Part shown: positions 12,708 to 23,835 of the stretch, piece by piece
Layout of the letters: every line of letters starts with the position of its first letter
How positions within the stretch are numbered: position 1 is the stretch's first letter
DNA from: Psococerastis gibbosa
Lineage: Eukaryota; Arthropoda; Insecta; Psocodea; Psocidae
Direction of reading: 5' to 3'
Length of the DNA: 64,000 nucleotides
Assembly (NCBI GenBank): GCA_963971405.1
Contig: OZ020484.1
Location: 34,990,770 to 35,054,769, forward strand
Notes under the pieces: model-generated
Databases searched by the model: none
The model's input: only the letters and a program-made list of their open reading frames with translations
Told to the model about the DNA's origin: nothing
Translations under genes and position numbers: made by a program

Positions 12708-12908
12708 ACTTCGATGGCCAGGTGGTAGCGTGCGTGTACTTGTGCGAGTCTCTACAGGCCATGCGATCGGAGACGTGTCGTAATTCGACACAAGTACCTA
12801 TTAGGTAACTTAGTGAGGCGACTGAAGAGGTCAATCGGATACATTCATTGAATTGTTTGTATGCGATTAACCTTTAAAAATAAAAATAAAAATAAAAATA
12901 AAAAAACA
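12708..12908 (+). mobile_element. SINE family B (tRNA-like head, AAAAT tail)
   Basis: Begins TCGATGGCCAGGTGGTAGCG, a box-A-like start, followed about 35 bases on by GCGATCGGAGACG in the box-B position, then a body ending GTTTGTATGCGATTAACC and an (AAAAT)n tail. Copies or fragments: 13571-13722, 21192-21230, 27211-27635, 39455-40200. Confidence 0.7.
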
Positions 12909-13002
12909 TCCATTACAACGCAACATTAACCGAATTTATAGAAAGAAGCCTTAGTTTATACTTCACATGATTGGAACATGTCAGTATTGTTATCATTATT
13001 TT

Positions 13003-13245
13003 TAAGAATTTTTATGGACCCAGTCTCATTTATAGTAGTGGCCCATTTGTCTTTTGTCCAATACCAAAGACTCCATGGGTTTTGGACATATTAAATTATA
13101 TAGTTTCCGTATGAATTTTGGCCATTGGCAATGGTCACTACCTAAACGTTCTCAATGTCAACCTACACCGGCTACAATGGGATAATGGACAAGCTGAGAC
13201 TAGCTTACCATTCACGCAATGCAAAGTATGAATTAACCAAGTGCA
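13003..13245 (-). repeat. Dispersed repeat family E, reverse copy
   Basis: Reverse copy of the sequence at 32752-32995 and 49967-50217, recognised by GACAAGCTGAGAC, TTTGGCCATTGGCAA and the end GGACCCAG. An open frame across it is incidental. Confidence 0.65.
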
Positions 13246-13570
13246 GACACGAGTCTGGAGCGTGTCATACTTGTGTTTCAATACATAAAACTTTGAGCAA
13301 GAGTATTTGCTTCAGGAGGAAAACGATTTTCGTCATGAGTAAAAGCTCGGGCTGTATTCATATAATTTCAAGCATTTTCACGATTGTCACTTACGGTTTC
13401 CGAGCTTCTGATCATTGTTTGGAAGCAAACGCAAGTATGCCTAAGTAAAGTCGAATCCATTTATTGTGACATCAAATGACAAATACGTCATAAAGACGCA
13501 TGTCATACAAAGTGTATGTATACAAAGCATTAATTAAAACTAAAATTCCTTGTGTAATTTTATAATTTTA

Positions 13571-13722
13571 TCGACTTCGATGGCCAGGTGGTAAAGTACT
13601 TGCACTTGTGCGAGTCTTTACACGCCATGCGATCGGAGACGTGTCGTAACTCAACACGGGTACTAACCTACAGAGGCAATACGATCATTAAATTGTTTGT
13701 ATGCGATTAACCTTAAAAATTA
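13571..13722 (+). mobile_element. SINE family B, short-bodied variant
   Basis: Same head as at 12708 (GATGGCCAGGTGGTA, GCGATCGGAGACGTGTCG) and same end (TGTATGCGATTAACC) but a shorter middle with CCTACAGAGGCAATACG. Confidence 0.7.
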
Positions 13723-14359
13723 CCTACGTCATAATGGCAGTTGGTCAATATAGGCGGAGTCGTATTAAACAGTTTCTACTGTATGAACATAATAATTGGT
13801 TACTATGAATACGAAAAAGGGCACATTCTCAATTTCTCACACCTTTACCTCTTCCTTTTATTTGCTTTTTAGTCTTGAACTGTGCAATTAAAATGTGCCA
13901 TACTTCAATGGGAGTCTTACGATGAGAAGGAGCATTGCTTTGACGTCAAATTGACTCTGAGTAATGAGTATGGTGAGTTCAATTTGGGGGCTGTGGTATC
14001 ATATAAAATTTATTGTCATTTTACTTTGCCCAAGTACATGGTAATCAGCCCTCAAAAAGAGTAAGGAACGGTCAAAGTCTAGGATTATTTTATTTACTAT
14101 GAGGAACAAACTGGGAAACAATGCTCAGTTAAATACGGTAAAAAGAGAACAATAAGACTCAAATGAGAGAATAATATAATATGCAATTTACAAGCTTATT
14201 TTTCTTCTCAGGTTTCTTAATCTGATAAACGCGAAATCATGTAACTTCTCTATTGTCTTTCGCGATGATTCACAGATGGAGCTTTTTGTCAAACTAGTAC
14301 ATGCGCCTAAATGTTATCAGGTTTTGTTATCTGTGGCTTTTACCAAATATTGGACAGAC

Positions 14360-14366
14360 TATAAAA
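14360..14366 (+). promoter_or_regulatory. TATA box of lipocalin 3
   Basis: TATAAAA lies 34 bases upstream of the A of a TCAGT initiator at 14392-14396. This is the classical arthropod TATA-initiator spacing. Confidence 0.6.
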
Positions 14367-14391
14367 ATCAATTAGTTATAGGAGGCATCCA

Positions 14392-14396
14392 TCAGT
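14392..14396 (+). promoter_or_regulatory. Initiator (TCAGT), likely transcription start of lipocalin 3
   Basis: TCAGT is the arthropod initiator consensus, with the start expected at the A (14394). That leaves only 8 bases before the first in-frame ATG at 14402 but 26 before the second at 14420. The second also opens directly into a signal peptide, so I take 14420 as the start codon. Confidence 0.5.
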
Positions 14397-14419
14397 AGCG
14401 TATGAAACACAGCTCCAAA

Positions 14420-17400
14420 ATGATATCTGTTGTAATTTTTTCATTTATTTTAGCAGTTGCAAACTGTCAACAGGTTGTTCAAGAGCCCTGTCCCAACGTC
14501 ACTGTTGTACAAGATTTTGATGTCGTTAGGGTAAGTTTTTTTACTATTTAACTTTAATAGTGTACAGCCCGTAGGAAATTGGCAGGCAGAAATTTAATTC
14601 TTTTTATTTCTTTATTTAATTAACTAAGCATGTTATTAAAGATTTGACTCATCAAAGTTGTAGAAGACTACTTCATGCATCATAGTACAAGATATATATT
14701 TAATTTTCGAAATTGTAGTTTTTTCATAAACATGCAAATATTTTATAAACAATAACTTTTCACGTATTATCGATTTTATTAAAAAACTGTAATTTCGAAA
14801 ACTAAAAATACCTTATTATATGATGCATGAAGTAGTCTTCTACAACTTTGATGAGCCAAATCTTCAATAACATGCTTAGTTAATTAAATAAAAAAATAAA
14901 AAGTATTACATTTCGGGCTGCCACATTCCTACGGGCTGTACACTCTTAAGGGCCAATGGAGCCTTCTATTTTCCATTTCAAATTTCTTAAGAAATATCGA
15001 TTGTAAAGTGATAAATAAGGTGTCTTATACTAGAAAATATATTTTTCCTTACTTTGATGTACATTATGTTGCCGTCACTAACTCGGGCACAGTTATGGAA
15101 CTTGATTTATTGAAAATAACGGTCATTCATGTTGTTAGGTCGATAGAGTTCCAAAACTGTGGGTAATTGGTGTTAGTCACTTGCACATACCGTACGTCTC
15201 AATGAAGAGGAACATTTCTTCAACTTTATAATATCTCATTTATGACTCTACGATTGAATGTCACGAGAAGTTTGACATTGTGAAAAAACGGAAAATGTGG
15301 GGTCCAAATTTTGAAATTCGCTCTTGAGTTGATTTTAGAATACCTGCGAATTCATTAATATTCCATTAATATGATGATACCACTGAAAAGTTTGTGACTG
15401 AAGAGAGTACATTCGAAACATATCGTACGTACAGTAGTATTGTAGTTTAAAGTGTGTACCTACTAAGAAAGATGTTGTCTAAGTTTGGTTTGTTAATGAA
15501 TTAAGGGTTGTTCCCACCATCACTTGAAAAGTCTTGTTATGGAATACTGTACGGCACCACCATGCATTGACAGGTGGAGGTGTCGTATTCCTTATCGATA
15601 CATTTCAAGTGATGGTAAGACCCTAGAAACATTGCCAAGGGTGGTGGGAATAACATTAATATTTTTATATTACTGTATACTAATATAGCATCGACGTTGA
15701 AAGTATGGTAAACAACTTATAAAAAGTATACAAATAAACGAACAAATTTGAAACGTGGTTGTGGGCGATAAGAAGCTTGCCGGGGGATATAGTATAGGTA
15801 ATTAAGCAATAATTACTTTCCCGTAAAAAATGTTAATTAAATTAAATCACACATTTATGCGTCACAATAATACAATACGGCATAGTAATGTAACAGCAAA
15901 GGCTTTCACGGCCGGAGTCGAATGAAGAACCAGTAGAATACAATCTTTGAAGTCTACGCAGTTCCACTGAAGATGTCGACCGCAGATGTTGACGAAACGT
16001 TTGGAAGTTCGCTTTCATTTCGACCACGGCCTATCAGCCCGGATTCTACTGGTTCTTCAATAAGGCATAGCATTTGTATTTCATCCATTCCTTTTTAATT
16101 TCGCCTTTATTCTTTAAATTTCAGTATTTGGGTTTGTGGCAAGAAGTGGTAAGATTCAATCATGTATTCGAGAAGGGAAACTGTTCCACAGCCACGTATG
16201 GTCCAGTCAGTGAAAAGGGGGAAGTCAAAGTGACCAATGTAGAGGATGTTAATGGTGAAACAAGCACAATCGTGGGCAGTGCGGTTTTGGCCGACCCCAA
16301 CAGTACTGAGGCCAAATTGAAAGTTCACTTCGAGACGCCCCCATGTAAGTTCATGACGCATTGACCATGTTTTAATAATAACTTAAAGAATATAGGAGTA
16401 TCGGCAATGTCATTGCTAGATGTTTCATATTGTTAATATTAGTATAATGATAGCATCCCTTAGCCCCCACCGGGGTGTTGTTATGTATGCTTGGTTAACT
16501 AAGTCGATCTAACGCCTAGCTGCTACAATACTAATGGTAAACATGTCTGAGCTTGCCGATTGGCACTTGTAGTCGATGCGAGTTGATATCGAGGAGTTGA
16601 CCTGTTTGCCAATGATAGAATCAATCGAAAACTATATCAATAATGTACAAAAACCGACGGGGTCATTGGTAAGGCAATCATAAATTACTATAGATTATAT
16701 AATTTTTAAGGAACATTGACTGTATGATATTATTGTATGATTCTTAATACTGTTTAATATTTAAATATTCATATATATAAATATTTATTTATTTATTTAT
16801 AACCGTAGTAGGGAAACAGAGCGGAAAAATTAGCTAATACTGTGATTGTGAGTTTATCACCTTCCTTAAATATTTTATTGGAGAGAAACATGCATTCACA
16901 GATACGAAGTACATGTGTACATAATGCTGTTGTAGCATATGTTAATTATTCGGATATAACCTATAATATGCAGAGAAACTGTTATTTTCTTCCTTCATCG
17001 TATATACAGTATATGGAGAATACGTTAATAGAAATTGTTTTAACTGTAGGTTTTTCTGTTACAGCAACAGCCGATTACTGGGTGCTTGGCACTGATTACG
17101 ACAACTATAGTCTTGTCTGGTCCTGTCTCAATTTTGGAGGCGCTAGCATTCGTATGTATACTGCTATACACTAATATAGGCTACCTGTATATTTCATATT
17201 TGAACTTTAACTGCGACGTAATTGTTTTAATTAATAGGTAGTTGCAGTGATGCATAATATGTATCTTTACTCTATACTTTACTACAGTATATATTATATT
17301 ACAGTGTTTGTGTAGCTTTGCTCATTGTGCAAATCAACGCCAAGTGTTTGAGGGCGCTGCTCCCGATTGTAGAATTATTGCAGGGATTGCCACAAAACTT

Positions 17401-17957
17401 GTTGTGAGCAGGGTTACCGTTATATAGCGCTTCCCATATATAAAATAACTAACTAATTACTATACCTTCTTTGTCGCAAAATGGGTGTCATATGCAATAC
17501 AAAGGATATTGTGTGTGATTTAAGTCCGTAAACTATAGTATATGTATATACATTATTAGATTAAGATAAAGGCCCGCTGAGGGGTAAACCTGTGGATAAT
17601 GGAATTAAGTAACACTACAGGTGTCAACACTTCTCTGGCCTCTAGTAAATCTTCTAGTCATTTAAAAAGGTCGCTACGACCATCTATGGCAAATCCTAAT
17701 GACAATATTTCTGTGCAATGCTTAAATTGAGATTAGAATTGAAATAAATTTAGTGGATAGAGCAGGAGGAGTAATTGAATAATCACAGTGTAACGTAACT
17801 TTTTTATATGTTTTCAGAAACTTCTTGGATTTTGGGAAGGACGAAGCCATTGTCTCAAGAAGCTGATGCAGCCGTGCAAGATCTGATTGCACGCAACGGT
17901 ATCAACCCAGACTACTACCATACCCATAACACTGACAGCTGTCTCACATACCCATAG
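14420..17957 (+). CDS. Lipocalin 3, apolipoprotein D-like, secreted (4 coding exons)
   Basis: Coding exons are 14420-14530, 16125-16344, 17065-17151 and 17818-17957, giving 185 residues. An in-frame ATG at 14402 would add six residues ahead of the signal peptide (MISVVIFSFILAVANC); promoter spacing favours 14420. Intron phases 0, 1, 1 match the two upstream paralogues. The first motif is G-L-W at 40-42 (the usual WYEI is WQEV here), T-D-Y is at 120-122 and the WILGR arginine at 147. The four family cysteines are present. Two N-glycosylation sequons (NVT near the N-terminus and NCS after GxW) are visible and not shared with lipocalin 1. Intron 1 is about 1.6 kb and carries several palindromic elements, one starting 28 bases after the splice donor. 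The role is inferred from the family: a secreted carrier of small hydrophobic ligands. Confidence 0.92.
14559..14944. mobile_element. Palindromic MITE in lipocalin 3 intron 1
   Basis: Perfect terminal inverted repeats AGTGTACAGCCCGTAGGAA; the arms (about 140 bases each) remain inverted copies well into the element and include GTAGAAGACTACTTCATGC. It begins 28 bases after the exon-1 splice donor. A related, more decayed copy spans about 26450-27070. Confidence 0.75.
15505..15612. repeat. Short palindrome, lipocalin 3 intron 1
   Basis: CCATCACTTGAAA on the left and TTTCAAGTGATGG on the right, with GGAATACTGTACGGCACC inverted inside. A partial relative (CACGGCACCTCCATGCATTA) is at 30105-30160. 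Confidence 0.6.
15922..16059. repeat. Inverted-repeat element with a hammerhead-like hairpin
   Basis: Ends GAAGAACCAGTAGAAT and its inverse frame a centre containing CTGAAGA (15967-15973), a hairpin with arms GTCGAC and GTTGAC, and GAAAC (15994-15998). A duplicated, inverted version sits at 44215-44385 in CYP-B intron 1. Function unknown. Confidence 0.5.
16488..16680 (+). repeat. Dispersed repeat family E, old diverged copy
   Basis: Follows the family order (AATGGTAA.CATGTCTGAGC, CTTGTAGTCG, TTTGCCAATG, GGGGTCATTGG) with many differences, so an old insertion, in lipocalin 3 intron 2. Confidence 0.5.
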
Positions 17958-18013
17958 ATTAAAAATAATAATGTTAAGAATTGCAACAATGTACCTACCA
18001 ATCTCAGTCATTG

Positions 18014-18019
18014 ATTAAA
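18014..18019 (+). terminator. Possible polyadenylation signal of lipocalin 3
   Basis: The common variant ATTAAA lies 57 bases after the stop codon. AT-rich context makes chance occurrence likely, so confidence is low. Confidence 0.3.
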
Positions 18020-18475
18020 ATAGTAATACTCTCTGCATGCCGCCTATATATTTTCCTTTATTATTTCCCACAATCTCATTAAATTAAGAGTTAAGCTAAG
18101 TTCATAAGTCTCTCATAACTCCGTATCAGCCCATTCGTGCAGGTACTACCATCCCGGTAACTGAAGCTGGGTCTAGTCGGGTTAAATTCTGATCCGCCCA
18201 GATGTTGAACTGCGAAGCTTCGAAACTCCGGGCTCTTGAGAACAAGACGATTTTGCAGGTCTTAGATTCCTTTGCGAAAATTAATAATTAGGTACTACAC
18301 TCGCAATGTTAATAATGATGATTACCATGAATTCCAATTACTTGATACCCATCTTCCCAACATAAAGTTGAAATTGATTCATGCGTACAGTTAATACCAA
18401 GTTAATACAATAACTCACGCAATGGTAAAAAATTGAAAGGAACTGCAAGTAAGCAAATATATAATAGATTATATG

Positions 18476-18481
18476 TTTATT
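18476..18481 (-). terminator. Possible polyadenylation signal of CYP-A
   Basis: AATAAA on the minus strand, about 530 bases after the CYP-A stop. It is the first canonical signal I noticed downstream. It would give a long 3' UTR ending close to the 3' end of lipocalin 3. Confidence 0.3.
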
Positions 18482-19012
18482 AAATTCAACGATTAGGTAA
18501 CATTTTAAAGTAACATTGCATTATAAAATTTAAAACTTAACAACAAAAAACTGGACTAATTCAACATTTTTGGTGTCGATGTTACGCCATATAGTACAAT
18601 GATAAAACAATATACATGTACAGTATGTATTGTATAACTATGAGTAAGGCAGACTAGAGGCTCTGATAAGTGGTAACATAAGTTATTAGCGTGGGACATT
18701 AGATTACGAGTTGCAAGTTAAAATTATCCAACTGGGTACCTAGGTGTTATAGGTAAAGGAAAAGAGCCTCCCCGAAGATAGCTTTTATACGCGTGGACAA
18801 AAAAACTGGTCGGGCGCACCCTGGGCAACGCTAAGAGAAAGTCCTACATCTAATCCTACAGCTAATCCTTTCACCACCGAGAAGAGACCAATGGCTTCCA
18901 CGACCTTTGGGTCTGCACCAACTATGGCGTTACGTTGGGAGAATACTATAGGAGTCTCTTCCTCGGGCACGAAATAGTAAAGTAAGTGTAGGTAGGCTCT
19001 AGCCTAGATTAT

Positions 19013-22000
19013 TTACTTATGATGTAGATTAATTCTTAGCTTCATTCCTCCAACTGGCGCAAAAACGAAGGAGTCAGGATCGAATACCACTGGGAGAGGT
19101 GATTCTGCGGCAAGTGAGTATTCAAATTTGTTTAACATCGCAATTAGGCCTACCTTCTTCTGGATCATGCTATAACGCATTCCTGAAAAGAAAAACAGTA
19201 GACACAGTTGAAAGTTGAAGTTCATACCTATATAATGTAATAAAAATTACAAGTACGTATCACTAATCCCAATAACGAAAATGAATTATGCGCGCATGGC
19301 TTTGGTTTTACAAACCCTGCAACCTACTCACCAAAACAGTTTCTAGGACCTTCGCCAAAAGGAATGTAGACAAAATTATTTCTTTTAGCTTTTTCTTCAT
19401 CCGAAAATCTGTCCGGATCAAAAACGTCTGGATCTGGAAAATAATCTGGATCCATTTGCAGGCCGTGGACACTGATATGAACTTGAGTGCCGGCAGGTAT
19501 CACATAATTAGTCCCAGGTACTTTGTATGGGGCACTCGACTTTCTTAGGATTAGAGGCGCAGGTGCATACATCCGGAGGGCCTCTGTAAAGTTTTGTGGC
19601 ATTAAAATTATTGTTGCGATAATAAAAGGTACGGTACCAATACAACGCGATAAACCATGTTCAAAATTAGATTAATATCCCTAATAAGGTATGAGAAAAC
19701 TTAAATGTTGTTAATAGATTATTTTTAATTTTACCATCTACAATTTGGTCTAAGTATTTCATTTCATGGATAGCTGCATACGTAATTTCCCCGTTGTACT
19801 TCTCAAGCACACTATGAATTTCATTTCGGGCCTTTGTCTGTAGGGCTGGATTGCGAGCCAGCTCGTAAATTGCCCAATTGATCGCCACTGCTGCAGTTTC
19901 GAACCCAGCTGCAAAAAACACAAAGGCCTCTGCGGCCACATCGCCGACAGTAAAGCTGTTGTCTGAAAACAAAGATTAAATGAATACAGGAGTTGCCTAC
20001 CAAAGTACCTAGACACCAACAAAATTAAATGCCTAGAGAAGTCAATTACATTGCAGTATAGCCAACTGGAATCTCGTGAAAGGACGTGATAAAGTTATTA
20101 GCTACATTTAGGAACAGTAGTTTAGCTTTAGGGGTTGTATTAATCGGCCCGTATTTCATCCACGGAATAAAAAACGTTGATTCTGATATGATAGGTACGC
20201 ACTGGGGTACACCATTTAATTAATAATATTTAATATAATGTAATTAACGAACTATACCATATATAGGCTATATTGTACCATGCAATGAGTTCATGGTGAA
20301 AAAAACGTATAGACTAGCTGCAAACCTACAAGCACATTAAATAAAGAGTGGAAACACTGTATGTCTACATATAAGTGGGGATTTTCACATAATCTGTTAT
20401 ATTGGCCAATATGGTGTTTTCATTCAGACAAAATGGATATTGATTATTATTAATTATTTTATTATTATTATTCCGGATCCTGAGTAGACCGGAAAGAGGC
20501 AACAACGCAACACAATAGTGAACCGTGTGACTGAGCAGTAATTCTTTCTTTCCTTTATTTTAGAATTTAGATCCTATTTTTACAGAAAAACGACTTTTTC
20601 CTTTATCGTAGGAGAACGCTGGAGAAATTATTCTGTTACCTACTTGTACACAAAAATTATTAACATAACGGCACTTGTTTCTTTTTTACAATTTTCATTT
20701 TTTATCCAATTGCTAATTTTGCGGGGAAAAAAGAAAAAAAATGCCCCAGACAAACCCGAATGGGAATTTGGAATTGTTAAAATTGAATTGTCGCGCAATT
20801 TTGTTAAATACGAGTATATACCTATGTCGTGGGGAAACGACGTAGGGAAAATTATTATTATTTCATTATTATTAATTATTTCTATTAATTATTATAATAA
20901 ATATTATGTTTTCCCAGCTACTTTGCATTCTTACCTTTTTCTGTTCCTTTTCCTTCCAAGTTGAAGCCATCAACTTCTTCCAGGTGTCCTTTATTTTTTA
21001 GTTCCAAAAGAATTCCCATGAAGTCATCACGTTTTACATTATCCTTCTCGCGGTACTCAATGATTTTATGTATTGCGGTCATGAAAAAATCCGTTACTTC
21101 TCTGGGTGTCATAACCACCTAAAAAGTTTTACCATTAGCTTTGAACTATGCTCTACTGTACGTTGTAGCCTGTAGGTGAAAGTATTTGAGTAGATTGTTT
21201 GTATGCGATTAATCTTTTTTTTTTAAAAAAAAAAAGATGTCTTATTTTGATGTAATCTGAAGTTCTGCGTTAGGTACCTTGCGCAATGAATTTAATAAGA
21301 AAAAGAAATAAATTAAAATAAAACTGAATGACGAAACAATGAATCTAAATAACTTTTTTATATAATATATAATAAAAATATAGTTTTTTACATTTTAGGG
21401 CGTTTGCAATTTAGATCTTACTTTTACGCCCGCCGCGTATGTTTCTCCTTAGTTATACCTGGGTCATCAAGCCAAAGGCGGTTAGAAACTTTAACACTGC
21501 AGTCGTTTTGTTTTGATTGTCACTATGGAGATCTGCAAGTGACATTTGGATTGGCCATGTGCGGTGTTGTGCGAGGAGGCGACAGTCAAGCAGTATGTGC
21601 TTGACTGTGAGCTCATCCCGCAACTGCACAGCGATAGGGGAGCGCCTGCCATTAAGTGGCCATGGGTAAGCCTTGTGTGGCCAATCCTGAGCCGAGCCAT
21701 AACCCCTTCTTCCCTTCTATGTTCTCGGCAAGATGTCGTCCAGTTTCTATGCGCAGTTGCCATGCGCATTTTATCTCACTGTGATCTAAACTAACTGATA
21801 GGTTCATTGTATATAGTTTATGCATTGTCTTTATATCTACCCCTAGAAGCTCCGACAAATCTGGAACCATGAATGGCAGTAGTGATCGCAGGATAGTCAT
21901 AAATGAAGGTTTAAAAAGTCTTCTTCCCATTCTACGAAACTCATCAAGGTGATCCGTCAATGAATGAGTTGTGATGCCAAAGGCAGTCAGTGTCGTGGAG

Positions 22001-23788
22001 TCTGTTGCAAATTTAGCTGCTAGCTCTTTTACATCGACTACCTGGAGGAAAATTATCAAATAAATGCTGTATTCAATTATAAATAGTTTTATTAATTACT
22101 ATTTTAAATTCTACCTGAGCACTGCATGCAAATTACAGCTTATTATACTATTTTTGAGAGGTAGGTACTGCAAATGATCGAAAAACAGTACCTATATATT
22201 GTATAAACTAATAAGTAGACTTCCGTTAAACGAGATCAGCGGTTCCCAACCTTTTTGAGTTTTTTAATTCAGTTCATTAGTGAGCTTTTTGACACTGTTT
22301 GGATGACACAACAGAGTCAATGTCAGGATTTATAGTTGAAATTTTTAACCTAAGGTCATTTTCAACGGCTAATTTGTTTCTGTATTTGTTTTCAAATATT
22401 TAGGCCAGATATATTGGTTGGTGCAAGAAAAACCGGTACGAGTGTACCCGTACATGCTTTCCTATTTACCTTTTAGTATAGCTGCCGTACCAACCAGATA
22501 GAATAGTTCCATAGCACCTATATTTCTCCTATGGAACTTACATTTTGTATCCTTCGATTTTCCCTGTCCTAAACGAACTATGGTTTGATTGAAGTGGAAA
22601 TTGTATAAGCATAGTCAGACCGATATCATACTACTTTATTTTTTTATAAACCCACATAGCGAATTTCGTTAAAATCCATCAAGTATTATGTCCACAAATC
22701 TACGCACAGTCTGACAGGCAGACAATTCGTAAAAACGGATTTTTTATTCCTGGGACCTCTAAACTTGTAATTCCGTTGAAATCTCGAAATCGGAACGTAT
22801 AAATAGGAAAGCAAAAATAGCTTACTGACCAACCTGTCCGAATTCGGCCATAGGCGACAAGACCTGCTCGAACCGTTTAGCTACTTGGACAAATTGTGGC
22901 ACCATGGCTCTCATTTTTCCTGACGTGAAAGCAGGGGTAAGTTTGGTTCGCAGATTTCTCCATTTTGGTCCACTCATTGAAAATATGTGAGCTAAAATAT
23001 GGAAAGTTAAGCAGTAAGATGAAGAAAATCTGGCCTGATTTCTAATTTATGACCTAGCCTTAAGCCTATGGCATATTCAACAATTTGTTATTCTTACATT
23101 TCAATTTTTAATGAGATCTAGCTACCTAGGCTTAAGGCTGGGCTATAAGGAAAAATATAATAACTTAATGGAGTCATTTCCACAATGTAGTCGTTTAATC
23201 TACATGCTTTATAATATACGGTATACCATGATTACTGTATGATATTATGAAATGAAAATATACTATTAAATTGAAATATAAGTCGGTTAGTACAGACTCA
23301 GATAGGAAAGAAAATTGGTAAATAAAGATAATTTTTTTTGGGGTCCCACCGACGTTTAATAAGGTGCTATTGAAATCAGCTCGCTTTGTAAAGAACTCGG
23401 TTATATAAGAGAACGCTTTCAGATTTTAGAGGCATAATTGACCCAAAATAGATAGAAAACCGTGAGTGTTGATTTTAAATGATAGGGGTGAACCTCATTC
23501 AGTATTATTATTTAGAGCGTTGAGCTGGCATTGGTCTGGGGACCCTTTGAACAGCATAACCTCATTCAGTAAAGAACCTCGATAAATTGAGAACTTCGGG
23601 CCCAACCATGTCTTAACTAACTGAGTTTGATTGTATAAAATATTAAAGAAACAAATAAGGGAAATAGACAAATAGCACAGAACTGGACTATTGCGACAAG
23701 AATATTGAAGTTCAAACTAATGGGTAGTGGGTACCTTACCTTCTCTGGCAGGATGGAGAGAAAACGCAGCGGCAAACCACCTGACATC

Positions 23789-23835
<47 letters not shown>

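Larger units (their letters stand above)
17958..19012. other. Tail-to-tail junction between the lipocalin and P450 arrays
   Basis: Contains the 3' UTRs of lipocalin 3 (plus) and CYP-A (minus). A 61-codon minus-strand open frame at 18785-18970 has non-repetitive, protein-like composition but no match I know and no clean splice acceptor; it may be chance or UTR. Confidence 0.45.

Noticed and set aside
13873-13972. A stretch with splice-like acceptor and donor just upstream of lipocalin 3, thought to be an extra exon
   Set aside because: Two frames hit stops and the remaining frame has no ATG and no lipocalin motif; the promoter of lipocalin 3 lies downstream of it.
19288-20022. Several open frames opposite or overlapping the CYP-A exons
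   Set aside because: They are shadows of the P450 exons in other frames.
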